35,569 nucleotides of DNA from Alphaproteobacteria bacterium. Lineage in GTDB: Bacteria; Pseudomonadota; Alphaproteobacteria; DSM-16000; Inquilinaceae. Below, piece after piece: positions 14,361 to 22,694 of the stretch. Where the stretch lies: the NCBI GenBank assembly GCA_009909005.1, contig JAAAOG010000085.1:1-35569 (forward strand). The letters run 5' to 3'. The translations under genes were made by a program, and so were the position numbers. How positions within the stretch are numbered: the stretch's first letter is position 1; each line of letters starts with the position of its first letter. The notes under the pieces were generated by a model. That model did not search any database. It had not been told where the DNA came from and saw only the letters and a program-made list of their open reading frames with translations.

Positions 14361-16511
14361 TCAGCCGCTGCGGGCGCGCTCGACGGCGCTGATGACGGGC
14401 GTGGCGCGCAGGGCGGCGATGATGTTCGACAGGTGCTTGACGTCGGTGACGTCGATGTCGATCAGCATCTCGAAGAAGTCGGGCGAGCGGCTGGTGATCT
14501 TGAGATTGGTGATATTGCCGCCGTTCTTTCCGATCACCATGGACAGGGTGCCGAGACTGCCGGGCTCGTTGGCCAGCACCGTGTGCAGCCGCCCGACCTG
14601 GTTTTCCTTGGCCTCGGCGTCCCAGCTGACGTCGAGCCAGCGTTCGGGCGCGTTGTAGAAGCTTTCCAGCGTCTCGCAGTCGATGGTGTGGATGGTCACG
14701 CCTTTGCCGGTGGTGACGATGCCGACGATGCGGTCTCCCGGAATGGGGTGGCAGCAGCGGGCATAGTGCACGGCCATGCCGGGGATCAGCCCGCGGATCG
14801 CCAGGGGCGGGTGCTTGGCGTCCTTGACGTGCCGGCTGCGCGCCCGGTTGATCGGCACGACATTGTCGTCGCGCTGGGCGCTGGCGCGATGGCCGGGGAA
14901 GACGGCGTGGAAGACCTCCCGGCTGGTGACGGTGGCCGAGCCGACCGCGGCATAGAGGTCCTCGACGGCCTGGACCTTGAACTGTTTGAGGACTCCCTCC
15001 AGCGCCTTTTCAGTGAAATCATAGCCTTCCTGCCGGAACACCTTCTGCAGCATCGCCCGGCCGAGCTCCGCGTATTGTGCGCGCTGCTGCTGGCGGATGA
15101 AGCGGCGGATGCGGGCCCGCGCCTTGCCGGTGACGGCGAAGCGCTCCCATTCCGGCGAGGGCGAGGAGGTCTTCGAGGTGACGATCTCCACCTGGTCGCC
15201 GTTGTTGAGCGCCTGGCGCAGCGTGACCATGCGGCCGTTCACCTTGGCGCCGACGCAGCGGTCGCCGACCTCGGAATGCACGGCGTAGGCGAAGTCGATC
15301 GGCGTCGCCCCCTGCGGCAGGGAGATCAGCATGCCCTTGGGCGTGAAGCAGAAGACCTGGTCCTGGAACAGCTCCAGCTTGGTGTGTTCCAGGAACTCCT
15401 CCGGCTTCTGGGCCGTCTCGAGAATGTCGAGCAGCTGCCGCAGCCAGCGGTATTTCGGCATGTCCTTCGGCCGGCCGCCCTGCTTGTAGGCCCAGTGCGC
15501 GGCAACGCCGAGCTCCGCCACCTCGTGCATGTCGCCGGTCCGGATCTGGATCTCGATGCGCTGCTGGAAGGGGCCGAGGATGGCGGTGTGCAGGGAGCGA
15601 TAGCCGTTCGGCTTGGGCGTCGAGATATAGTCCTTGAAGCGCCCGGGGATCGAGGCATAGCGGTGGTGGATCAGGCCCAGCGCCTGGTAGCACTCGCCCG
15701 GATCGGCGACGACGACCCGGAAGGCCATGATGTCGGACAGCTGCTCGAACGCCACGCTCTTGCGCTGCATCTTCCGCCAGATGGAATAGGGGCGCTTTTC
15801 CCGGCCGGTGATCTCGGCCTTCAGACCGCCGCGTTCCAGCACGCCTTCGAGTTCGGCGATGATCCGGCCGGTCAGGTCGCCGCCTTCCTTGCGCAGGAAG
15901 AACAGCCGCTGAACGATGCTTTCGCGCGCATCCGGGTTGAGCTGGGCGAAGGCGAGATCTTCCAGCTCGTCCTTCATCTCGTGAATGCCGATGCGCTCGG
16001 CCAGAGGCGCGTAAATCTCCAGCGTCTCGCGCGCGATGCGCTTGCGCTTTTCGTCGTCGCGAATGTGCTGCAGGGTGCGCATGTTGTGCAGCCGGTCGGC
16101 CAGCTTGACCAGCAGCACCCGCAGGTCCTTGGACATGGCCAGGACCAGCTTGCGGAAATTCTCGGCCTGCTTGTCGGCGTCGCTCTGCAGTTCGAGCTTG
16201 GACAGTTTGGTGACGCCGTCGACCAGCTCGCGGATTTCCGCGCCGAACAGCTTGTCCAGGTCTTCCAGGCTGGCGACCGTGTCCTCCACCGTGTCGTGGA
16301 GCAGACCGGTGACGATCGAACCGGTGTCAAGCTTCATGTCGGCCAGAATGCCGGCGACCTCGAGCGGATGGAGGAAATAGGGATCGCCCGAGGCGCGGCG
16401 CTGCTGGCCATGCGCCTTCATGGAAAAGACGTAGGCGCGGTTGATCAGATCTTCGTCGGCAACCGGATCATAGGCCTTGACGCGTTCGACAAGCTCGTAC
16501 TGGCGGATCAT
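14361..16511 (-). CDS. rsh: Bifunctional (p)ppGpp synthetase/hydrolase (RelA/SpoT homologue)
   Basis: A 716-residue cytoplasmic enzyme controlling the stringent response. The hydrolase HD domain is intact, with His48 in YFLHPLEVAGIL, His72-Asp73 in LLHDTVEDTVAS and Asp139 in LADRLHNMRTL. The synthetase domain is also intact (SIWRKMQRKSVAFEQLSDIM, DYISTPKPNGYRSLHTAI near 294-311, RIEIQIRTGDMHEVAELG). A TGS domain (about 385-447, FCFTPKGMLISLPQGATPID) and a C-terminal ACT domain (about 640-712, VLANEPGSLGTLSMVIGKNG) complete the family architecture. The two conserved HD acidic and His residues suggest real hydrolase activity, as in the single Rsh of alphaproteobacteria. It lies 24 bases after rpoZ and is probably transcribed with it. 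Confidence 0.97.
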   Translation of the reverse strand: MIRQYELVERVKAYDPVADEDLINRAYVFSMKAHGQQRRASGDPYFLHPLEVAGILADMKLDTGSIVTGLLHDTVEDTVASLEDLDKLFGAEIRELVDGVTKLSKLELQSDADKQAENFRKLVLAMSKDLRVLLVKLADRLHNMRTLQHIRDDEKRKRIARETLEIYAPLAERIGIHEMKDELEDLAFAQLNPDARESIVQRLFFLRKEGGDLTGRIIAELEGVLERGGLKAEITGREKRPYSIWRKMQRKSVAFEQLSDIMAFRVVVADPGECYQALGLIHHRYASIPGRFKDYISTPKPNGYRSLHTAILGPFQQRIEIQIRTGDMHEVAELGVAAHWAYKQGGRPKDMPKYRWLRQLLDILETAQKPEEFLEHTKLELFQDQVFCFTPKGMLISLPQGATPIDFAYAVHSEVGDRCVGAKVNGRMVTLRQALNNGDQVEIVTSKTSSPSPEWERFAVTGKARARIRRFIRQQQRAQYAELGRAMLQKVFRQEGYDFTEKALEGVLKQFKVQAVEDLYAAVGSATVTSREVFHAVFPGHRASAQRDDNVVPINRARSRHVKDAKHPPLAIRGLIPGMAVHYARCCHPIPGDRIVGIVTTGKGVTIHTIDCETLESFYNAPERWLDVSWDAEAKENQVGRLHTVLANEPGSLGTLSMVIGKNGGNITNLKITSRSPDFFEMLIDIDVTDVKHLSNIIAALRATPVISAVERARSG

Positions 16512-16535
16512 CGGCTTGCCCGGTGCCCGGTGTTA

Positions 16536-17153
16536 TCAGCGGGAGAACGGGTCTTCCGCGTCCTCCGCCTCCGGCAAAGGCGCGAGCTCCTCGCCCGTCA
16601 CGTCATTGCTGAGATCGGCCTCCGCCAGCCCTTCCTCGCCCAGTTCGTCGAGATCCTCGCCGACTTCCTCTTCATCCTCCTCGGCGCCCAGGCCTTCCGC
16701 GCCGAGTTCATCCTCCGCGCCGAGCTCCTCCTCAAAGGTGTCCGGCGCGAAGCCCTCGGTTTCCGGATCGCCGGTGTCCTCCCCATCCTCGCGCAGGGCA
16801 TCGAGGGAGATTTCGTCGGACTGCGGGCTGTCCGGCGAGTCGGGCGCGACATGACCGGGCGGCTGGCTCAGGGCCTCTTCCTCGCCGGCCATCAATTCGA
16901 TGACGTCCTCTTCCGCCTCTTCCGCTTCCAGATGGCGCTGATGGCCGCGGACCACGGAGTCGCGCAGCTGGTCCACGGCGACGGTCCCATCGGCGATCTC
17001 CCGCAAAGCGACGACCGGGTTCTTGTCATTGTCGCGCTCGATGGTCAGGTTCGCGCCCGCCGTCAGTTCGCGCGAGCGCTGAGCGGCGAGAATGGCCAGT
17101 TCGAACCGGTTCGGAACCCGGACGACGCAATCTTCGACGGTCACGCGTGCCAT
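16536..17153 (-). CDS. rpoZ: RNA polymerase omega subunit with long acidic C-terminal extension
   Basis: Omega supports RNA polymerase assembly and forms part of the ppGpp site 1 in proteobacteria. Residues 1-75 are a clear omega domain (MARVTVEDCVVRVPNRFELA, ILAAQRSRELTAG, DNDKNPVVALREIADGTVAV). The protein is 205 residues, whereas omega is usually 70-130. Residues about 76-205 form a tail dominated by Glu and Asp (GEDLDELGEEGLAEADLSN and similar), likely disordered. A good sigma-70 promoter lies upstream. Co-transcription with rsh links production of ppGpp with the subunit that helps bind it. The tail's function is unknown. The start ATG 17153 fits the family exactly. Confidence 0.95.
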   Translation of the reverse strand: MARVTVEDCVVRVPNRFELAILAAQRSRELTAGANLTIERDNDKNPVVALREIADGTVAVDQLRDSVVRGHQRHLEAEEAEEDVIELMAGEEEALSQPPGHVAPDSPDSPQSDEISLDALREDGEDTGDPETEGFAPDTFEEELGAEDELGAEGLGAEEDEEEVGEDLDELGEEGLAEADLSNDVTGEELAPLPEAEDAEDPFSR

Positions 17154-17191
17154 GGCACTGTCTAACCCTTAATGACGGATATGTGGGAGGC

Positions 17192-17220
17192 AATATATGC
17201 GGCGGAGGCGCTCGCAGCAA
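17192..17220 (-). promoter_or_regulatory. Predicted sigma-70 promoter of rpoZ-rsh
   Basis: Minus strand: -35 TTGCTG (17215-17220), 17-bp spacer, -10 TATATT (17192-17197). Predicted start near 17185, about 32 bases before the rpoZ ATG. The -10 has five of six consensus bases and the spacing is ideal. Confidence 0.65.
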
Positions 17221-17346
17221 GCAAGCCGGGCCTTTCGGGACCGGCCGGGAGGCTCGGGGCCGCGCCCGCAAAACCGCTGCGGCAGGACGCCGCGGGTGCC
17301 TCGAGGGTTCCGGCGCTTACTTGGGAGCAACGGTGCCCCGAAATGT

Positions 17347-17375
17347 TTGACTTCGGGAGCCGAACCGTTTAGCGA
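17347..17375 (+). promoter_or_regulatory. Possible sigma-70 promoter of the NYN-domain gene
   Basis: -35 TTGACT (17347-17352), 17 bases, -10 TAGCGA (17370-17375). The -35 is strong and the -10 weak. It is the best candidate in the 270-base divergent region between rpoZ and the NYN gene. Confidence 0.4.
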
Positions 17376-17423
17376 TGAAGGGTCAAGTGTCAAAAGCTTG
17401 GGCGTTAGCAGAAAAGGCAGGAG

Positions 17424-18041
17424 ATGATATTTTACAAGGAAGAGCGACTGGCTCTCTTCATTGACGGAGCCAACCTATACGCGGCCGCACGGTCTCTCGG
17501 TTTCGACGTCGATTACAAACGGCTTTTGGATCTGTTCTCTAAGAAAGGACGCATGATCCGGGCGTTCTACTACACGACGCTCATCGAAGACCAGGAATAC
17601 TCGCCGATCCGTCCCTTGATCGACTGGCTTGACTATAACGGTTACACAATGGTGACCAAGCCGATCAAGGAATTCACCGATGCCCAGGGCCGCCGTAAGG
17701 CCAAGGGCAGCGTCGACATCGACCTGGTCATCGATGCCATGGAGATGGCCGACAAGGTGGACCACATCCTCCTCTTCTCGGGGGACGGCGATTTCCGCCG
17801 GCTGGTCGACGCCGTGCAGCGGAAGGGCGTGCGGGTCACCGTGGTCAGCACCATCAAGGCGCAGCCGCCGATGGTGGCCGACGAATTGCGGCGCCAGGCC
17901 GACAACTTCATCGAGCTCATGGACCTCGCCCCGCATATCCAGCGGAACAACACCCAGCAGCGGGATATGCAGCGACCCGCCCCGGAAGGCTATCCGGAAG
18001 GCGAGGACGAGGACGAGGGTTATTACCGCAACTCGGCGTGA
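17424..18041 (+). CDS. NYN-domain (LabA/DUF88-like) putative ribonuclease
   Basis: A 205-residue cytoplasmic protein of the NYN superfamily (PIN-like fold). The conserved acidic residues appear in order: LALFIDGANLYAAARSLG (about residues 9-26), GSVDIDLVIDAMEMADKVDH (about 95-114) and LLFSGDGDFRRLVDAVQRKG (about 117-136). This fits metal-dependent RNA cleavage, as in other NYN proteins, but substrates are unknown. The last 40 residues (NNTQQRDMQRPAPEGYPEGE onward) are polar, probably disordered. It starts with ATG 17424, with AGGAG just upstream. Its stop overlaps the GTG start of the uracil-DNA glycosylase, implying translational coupling. Confidence 0.92.
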   Translation: MIFYKEERLALFIDGANLYAAARSLGFDVDYKRLLDLFSKKGRMIRAFYYTTLIEDQEYSPIRPLIDWLDYNGYTMVTKPIKEFTDAQGRRKAKGSVDIDLVIDAMEMADKVDHILLFSGDGDFRRLVDAVQRKGVRVTVVSTIKAQPPMVADELRRQADNFIELMDLAPHIQRNNTQQRDMQRPAPEGYPEGEDEDEGYYRNSA

Positions 18042-18724
18042 GCGACGGCGAGGCGGCGGGAAACGAGGCGGACCCGGCCGTATGGACCGGGCCGCCTGGC
18101 GATTGTTCGCTCTGCCCGCGGCTCGCGGCCTTTCGCGCCGATAACCGGCGGGCCTATCCCGCGTTTTTCAACGCGCCGGTGCCGTCTTTCGGCAGTCCGG
18201 ACGCGCCGCTGCTGGTTGTCGGACTGGCTCCGGGTCTGAAAGGGGCCAACCGCACCGGCCGGCCTTTCACCGGCGATTTCGCCGGCGAACTCCTTTATGG
18301 CACGCTCAAGCGCTTCGGCTTTGCGGAGGGCGACTATGCGGCGCGGGCCGATGACGGCTTGGTCCTGCGCGACTGCCGCATTACCAATGCCGTGCGCTGC
18401 GTGCCGCCTGAGAACAAGCCCACCGGCACGGAAGTGACGACCTGCCGGGCATTTCTTGGCGCGGAACTGGCCGCCCTCCCGCATCTACGGGTGGTGGTGG
18501 CGCTGGGAGCGGTGGCCCATCGCTCGCTGGTGGCGGCGACGGGGATGCGGCAGGCGGCCTGTCCCTTTGTCCATGGTGCCTGGTCCGTGACGCCCGGCGG
18601 CCTGGAGATCGGCGCCAGTTATCACTGCTCGCGCTACAATACCGCCACCGGCCGGCTGACCCCGGCGATGTTCCACGCCGTCTTTGCCGAAGCACGCCGC
18701 CGCCTCGACGCCGCGGGCGGCTGA
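18038..18724 (+). CDS. Uracil-DNA glycosylase, family 5-like (iron-sulfur)
   Basis: A 228-residue DNA repair enzyme that removes uracil (and in family 5 also other deaminated bases). The N-terminal CSLCPRLAAF (Cys23, Cys26) and later Cys residues (NAVRCVPPENKPTG and EVTTCRAFLG) fit a 4Fe-4S cluster. The catalytic motif region GLAPGLKGANRTGRPFTGD and the C-terminal YHCSRYNTATGRLT are characteristic of UDGb rather than families 1-4. The start is GTG at 18038, inside the stop region of the NYN gene (4-base overlap). It converges on the small gene at 18733, with 8 bases between them. Confidence 0.92.
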   Translation: MSDGEAAGNEADPAVWTGPPGDCSLCPRLAAFRADNRRAYPAFFNAPVPSFGSPDAPLLVVGLAPGLKGANRTGRPFTGDFAGELLYGTLKRFGFAEGDYAARADDGLVLRDCRITNAVRCVPPENKPTGTEVTTCRAFLGAELAALPHLRVVVALGAVAHRSLVAATGMRQAACPFVHGAWSVTPGGLEIGASYHCSRYNTATGRLTPAMFHAVFAEARRRLDAAGG

Positions 18725-18732
18725 CGGCTCTT

Positions 18733-18951
18733 TCAATCCCCGTCCCGGAGCAGGCGCTGCAAGGCGCGGGCGACCGCCGGGGCGCCGTCCTCATCGCGAC
18801 TGAGCTTTTGCAACCGTGACAGCGAATCACGCGCCCGGACGGCCCGGCGAGCGCTGTCGACGGCTTCCGGGTCGACGGTTCCGGCAATGCGGGGGCCCGG
18901 GGCAGGGGCGGTGGGCTGCGCCCGCATGCGCAGGTGTGATATGGCCTTCAT
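18733..18951 (-). CDS. Small hypothetical protein
   Basis: A 72-residue basic frame beginning MKAISHLRMRAQPTAPAPGP and ending in a plausible amphipathic helical segment (LSRLQKLSRDEDGAPAVARA). It fills the space between the glycosylase stop and the AT-rich gap. Codon use is like the neighbours, which supports a real gene. I know of no family, and no strong ribosome binding site is visible. The alternative is non-coding GC-rich DNA with a chance open frame. Confidence 0.4.
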   Translation of the reverse strand: MKAISHLRMRAQPTAPAPGPRIAGTVDPEAVDSARRAVRARDSLSRLQKLSRDEDGAPAVARALQRLLRDGD

Positions 18952-19415
18952 GGCAAGCCTTCAAATAAAGTCGGCCCGATATGGCGCGAGCCCGAGTTGG
19001 CACATCACCCGATGCGCATGGATATCTATTTTCCTTCGTTTTCGTTATCAAATTATTAGGTTCTGTTGCAGAAAATTTTCATAGAATACACAAAACCTGT
19101 CGATGTTTTGTCGTGCATTGCCGCCGATCCGTGCCGTGCTATCTTACGGAGTCGTGGTTTCTGGTTGCGGACTCTGCCGAGCGGTTGACTTTCACGAAGA
19201 AAGGCGATGGCAAGTCCCTTCCCTTTTGAGGGGAGCAATTCTTAACCAACCTCCCTTTCTGGGGCAGGCTGTCTTGTCATGATCGGAGAAAGCCGCTAGC
19301 TTACGACAAAACCAAAAATCGTCTGGGCGGGAGCCGCCGCACGGCCTGTCTAATTTCCGCTTGTTTCTGTCCGGCCACCGCGACAGGCCTGAACAGGCAA
19401 ACTCAGGATGGCAAC
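18952..19415. other. AT-rich intergenic region
   Basis: About 460 bases without a convincing gene. The segment 19021-19120 is much more AT-rich than the rest of the window. It contains GGTTCTGTTGCAGA (19059-19072), which resembles IS6-family terminal repeats, but no transposase remains. Toward the ribbon-helix-helix gene there is a promoter candidate (19274-19302). One 82-codon open frame (18981-19229) has no protein-like pattern. Confidence 0.5.
19274..19302 (+). promoter_or_regulatory. Possible promoter of the ribbon-helix-helix gene
   Basis: -35 TTGTCA (19274-19279), 17-bp spacer, -10 TAGCTT (19297-19302). Predicted start is near 19309, giving a leader of about 107 bases. The -35 is good and the -10 moderate. 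Confidence 0.4.
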
Positions 19416-19763
19416 GTGATTCCAGATTTGGCGCAGCGCATGGACCAGACCCCTGTCTGTCGGAATATCTATGTTTCCGGCCGCCGAACCAGTGTCCGGA
19501 TGGAACCGGTCATGTGGCAGAGCCTCGACGAGATCCGCGACCGCGAGAACATGACCCTCAATCAGCTCTGCGGCCTGATCGATTCGGTCCGCGGCGAAGC
19601 CGGACTCACCGCGGCGCTGCGCATTTTCATCATCAGCTATTACCGGGCCCAGACCCAGGGTGACAGTGCCGCTCCGCGCATCGCCGATGCCCTGCGGCGC
19701 TTCGATCCGAATGCCGAGCGGCGGAGCCGCTCGCTGTCCCAGGCCCTGCAGGTCTTCGGCTGA
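19416..19763 (+). CDS. Ribbon-helix-helix domain protein
   Basis: A 115-residue cytoplasmic protein related to the RHH_4 family, which is common in alphaproteobacteria. The core is RNIYVSGRRTSVRMEPVMWQ (beta strand then helix), followed by SLDEIRDRENMTLNQLCGLI and TAALRIFIISYYRAQTQG, the order expected for the RHH fold with an additional helix. Such proteins bind DNA as dimers, but the targets of this family are unknown. The GTG start at 19416 has AGGA 8-11 bases upstream. The ATG at 19440 lacks a ribosome binding site. It converges on the HAD gene. Confidence 0.82.
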   Translation: MIPDLAQRMDQTPVCRNIYVSGRRTSVRMEPVMWQSLDEIRDRENMTLNQLCGLIDSVRGEAGLTAALRIFIISYYRAQTQGDSAAPRIADALRRFDPNAERRSRSLSQALQVFG

Positions 19764-19790
19764 GCACCAGCCCCGGCAGACCGGCGCCGT

Positions 19791-20690
19791 CTACCAGGTC
19801 AGGCCGGCAATGGCGCCGTCCGGCCGGGCATCGCAGCTCGCGGCAAGATGCCGGACTTTCTCCGGGTCCGGCGTGCGCCCGTCCGGCCCAACCAGTTCGG
19901 CGCCATGGATGCCGCCGGTGACCAGCAGGCTGGCGAGTCCGGCGCGGTTGGCCCCGGCGATATCGGTGAGAAAATTGTCGCCCACGGCCAGGATACGGGG
20001 GGGCGGCATGTCGCCCAGCAGGGCCAGGCATTGCCGGTAGATCGGCGGGTGCGGCTTGCCGTGATAGGCGACGCGGCCGCCCAGCCCCTCGTAATGGCGG
20101 GCCAGCAGGCCGGCGCAGATGGCGATCTTGTCGCCCATCATCACGGTCAGATCGGGATTGGCGCAGATCATCGGCAGGCGGCAGCGGGCGGCCGCCTCCA
20201 GCGCCGGCACATAGTCCTCAAGCGTATCGTCATAGCCGTCGGCCCCGGTGTTGAGCACGAAATCCGCCGCCTCGGGCGCGTCCACCAGCGTCAGGTCCAG
20301 GCCCGCGTGCACCGAATCGTCGCGTGGCGGGCCGAGATGCCAGCAGCGGCGGCCGAGCCTGGCGTGGAAATCGTCGGGCGGATCGGCGATGGCCCGGTGC
20401 GCGGCCTCGCCGGAGGACAGGACCTCGTCATAAAGGCGGCGCGGCACGCCGATTTCCTCCAGCCGGGCGACGACATCGGCGACCCGGCGCGGCGCGTTGG
20501 AGAGCAGGCAGGTGCGCTTGCCGGCCTGTTTCAGCCGGGCGAGGCAGTCGAGCACGCCCGGATAGGGTTCCAGGCCGTTATGGATGACGCCCCAGAGATC
20601 GAGGATATAGCCGTCATAGCGGTCGGCCCATTCGGAAAGGCCGGCAAGCACCGGCATGGCGGTGCCGGCGCCGGACGGGGTTTCGGACAT
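19791..20690 (-). CDS. HAD-superfamily hydrolase, class IIA, TIGR01459 family
   Basis: A 299-residue cytoplasmic phosphatase-like protein. Motif I is YILDLWGVIHNGLEPYPG (the nucleophile Asp and WGV typical of the NagD/TIGR01459 group). Motif II is the Ser-Asn in CLLSNAPRRV, the Lys is in YHGKPHPPIY, and motif III/IV is ILAVGDNFLTDIAGANRAGL. A class IIA cap lies between motifs II and III. The substrate of this alphaproteobacterial subfamily is not established. It is divergent from leuD with 195 bases between the two starts. Confidence 0.9.
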   Translation of the reverse strand: MSETPSGAGTAMPVLAGLSEWADRYDGYILDLWGVIHNGLEPYPGVLDCLARLKQAGKRTCLLSNAPRRVADVVARLEEIGVPRRLYDEVLSSGEAAHRAIADPPDDFHARLGRRCWHLGPPRDDSVHAGLDLTLVDAPEAADFVLNTGADGYDDTLEDYVPALEAAARCRLPMICANPDLTVMMGDKIAICAGLLARHYEGLGGRVAYHGKPHPPIYRQCLALLGDMPPPRILAVGDNFLTDIAGANRAGLASLLVTGGIHGAELVGPDGRTPDPEKVRHLAASCDARPDGAIAGLTW

Positions 20691-20885
20691 GACGGCGGTC
20701 CCTCATATGACGGGCAGGACGGGCCGCTTGTGTGCCATGCCGGGTGCAGCCGCGCAATGCGCCGCCCAATCCGGAACCCGGTGCGGCCGGTCTGCCTGGG
20801 ATCTGCATGGGAGTGGACAGGCCCGCCCTCCGCGTGGCAAGTGAACCCGTAAGTGGCCCTCGAGCATTCTCAGAGTCGGAAGCCG

Positions 20886-21500
20886 ATGACTCCCTTTACC
20901 ACTATGACCGGCGTCGCCGCGCCGCTGCCGATGATCAATGTCGATACCGACATGATCATCCCCAAACAGTTCCTGAAGACCATCAAGCGGACGGGGCTGG
21001 GCATCAACCTGTTCCACGAGATGCGCTACGCCGACGATGGCAGCGAGGCGGGAGATTTCGTCCTCAACAGGCCGGCCTGGCGGCATGCGACGATCCTGGT
21101 GGCCGGCGCCAATTTCGGCTGCGGCTCCAGCCGCGAGCACGCGCCCTGGGCGCTGCTCGACTTCGGCATCCGCTGCATCATCGCGCCCAGCTTCGCCGAC
21201 ATCTTCTACAACAACTGCTTCAAGAACGGCATCCTGCCGGTCGTCCTGCCGCAGGCGGATGTCGACAAGGTGATGGACGACGCCATGCGCGGCGCCAACG
21301 CCACGGTGACCGTCGATCTGGAAGCGCAGGAAATCCGCGGGCCGGACGGCGGCGTCATCCGCTTCGACATCGACCCTTTCCGCAAGCACTGCCTGCTCAA
21401 CGGGCTCGACGATATCGGCCTGACGCTGCAGCACGCGCCGGCGATCGACGCCTATGAGGAAACGCTGCGCAAGGCCCGGCCCTGGCTGATCGGCGCCTGA
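20886..21500 (+). CDS. leuD: 3-isopropylmalate dehydratase small subunit
   Basis: LeuD forms isopropylmalate isomerase with LeuC and catalyses the second step of leucine synthesis. The protein starts [20 protein letters not shown] and has [14 protein letters not shown], the swivelling-domain loop [20 protein letters not shown] and [20 protein letters not shown], all standard for bacterial LeuD. From ATG 20886 the length is 204 residues. The open frame begins at a GTG 33 bases earlier, but the family start matches the ATG. leuC is not in the upstream 200 bases, so the pair is split in this genome. An M23 peptidase follows after 36 bases. Confidence 0.96.
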   Translation: MTPFTTMTGVAAPLPMINVDTDMIIPKQFLKTIKRTGLGINLFHEMRYADDGSEAGDFVLNRPAWRHATILVAGANFGCGSSREHAPWALLDFGIRCIIAPSFADIFYNNCFKNGILPVVLPQADVDKVMDDAMRGANATVTVDLEAQEIRGPDGGVIRFDIDPFRKHCLLNGLDDIGLTLQHAPAIDAYEETLRKARPWLIGA

Positions 21501-21536
21501 AGCCGGGTTGACCAACCGAACCGACGGGGAGGTGTC

Positions 21537-22556
21537 ATGCCCCGATATGTGTCGCCGCGCGCCCGGCCGGCCCTGCTCGCCCTGCTGCCGGCATTGCTTC
21601 TGGTCGCCGCGCCGGCCGCCGCGCAGCAGATCCTGCTGAACTGGCCGGTCGACTGCCGCTATGGCGAGACCTGCTTCATCCAGAACTATGTCGACCACGA
21701 TCCCGGCCCCGGCCGGGTCGACTATGCCTGCGGCCGGCTGAGCTATGACGGCCATGACGGGACCGATATCCGCCTGTTGAACTATCCGGCCATCGAGGAC
21801 CGGGTGCATGTGCTGGCAGCGGCGGAGGGCATTGTCCTGCGGACCCGCGACAGCGTCCGCGACGTCAATGTCAACGAGATCGGCCCGGCGGCGGTCGAGG
21901 GGATCGAGGCCGGCAATGGCGTCCTCATCGGCCATGGCAGCGGCTGGCAGACCCAGTACAGCCATCTCCGCCAGGGCAGCATCACTGTGATGCCGGGTGA
22001 GCGCGTACAGCCCGGCGACCGGCTGGGCCAGATCGGCCTGTCCGGCATGACCGAGTTCCCGCATGTCGAGTTCACCGTGCGCTATCGCGGCGAACCGGTC
22101 GACCCGTTCGTCGGCCTGACCGATTTCGCCGGCTGCGAGGATGCGCGTGAGCCCTTGTGGGCGCCGGCGGTGGCAGCCCTGCTGCCCTATCAGGAGACGG
22201 GACTGCTGTCCTCCGGCTTTGCCACCGGCGCCGTCGATGCCGAGGCCGCCCGGCAGGGCCGGCACGACCAGCCGGCCCTGAGTGCCGAGGGCGAGGGCCT
22301 GGTCTTCTGGGTCGACCTGTTCGGCGCGATGGCCGGCGATGTCGAGCGCGTCGTCATCACCGCTCCCAACGGCCAGGTCGTGCACGAGACCACCCGCACG
22401 CTGGAGGCCAGCAATGTCAGCTGGTTCAGCTTCTCCGGCCGCCTCACCCCGTCGGGCGGCTGGCCGGAAGGCACCTACAGCGCCAGTTATACCCTGAGCC
22501 GCGACGGGTCGCCGGTGGTCGAGGCCTCCGGCCTTGTCGTGCTGCAGCGCCGCTGA
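21537..22556 (+). CDS. Exported M23-family peptidase-like protein
   Basis: A 339-residue protein with a signal peptide (ALLALLPALLLVAAPAAAQQ, cleavage probably after AAA near residue 29). The LytM domain spans about residues 65-190. The first metal motif is intact (His73 and Asp77 in DGHDGTDIRL), and the catalytic His143 is in QYSHLRQG. The last motif is HVEF (His176 and Glu178) instead of the usual HxH, so one metal ligand is changed to Glu. Activity is possible but not certain. The C-terminal 140 residues form a beta-rich domain of unknown role. It may cut peptidoglycan cross-links or regulate another hydrolase. Confidence 0.85.
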   Translation: MPRYVSPRARPALLALLPALLLVAAPAAAQQILLNWPVDCRYGETCFIQNYVDHDPGPGRVDYACGRLSYDGHDGTDIRLLNYPAIEDRVHVLAAAEGIVLRTRDSVRDVNVNEIGPAAVEGIEAGNGVLIGHGSGWQTQYSHLRQGSITVMPGERVQPGDRLGQIGLSGMTEFPHVEFTVRYRGEPVDPFVGLTDFAGCEDAREPLWAPAVAALLPYQETGLLSSGFATGAVDAEAARQGRHDQPALSAEGEGLVFWVDLFGAMAGDVERVVITAPNGQVVHETTRTLEASNVSWFSFSGRLTPSGGWPEGTYSASYTLSRDGSPVVEASGLVVLQRR

Positions 22557-22694
22557 CGGCGCGGCGTCGGGGCGGTTGCCCGGGGCACGCCGGCCGCTCA
22601 AAATGCGGTGCAGCTTTGTGGAACCCGGGCGGGGCTGGCGGTGTCTTAGTGCTGCCGCCGGCCGGGACCGAGAGACCGGCAACAAGGGGACAGC

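Noticed and set aside
14433-17165. Open frame of 910 codons on the plus strand opposite rsh and rpoZ
   Set aside because: Shadow of well-recognised genes on the other strand, with no domain pattern.
18805-18818. TTTGCAAC sequence as a partner IS6 end for 19059-19072
   Set aside because: Poor match beyond eight bases and wrong relative orientation for the two ends of one element.
18981-19229. 82-codon plus-strand frame in the AT-rich gap
   Set aside because: No ribosome binding site, irregular composition and no recognisable fold.
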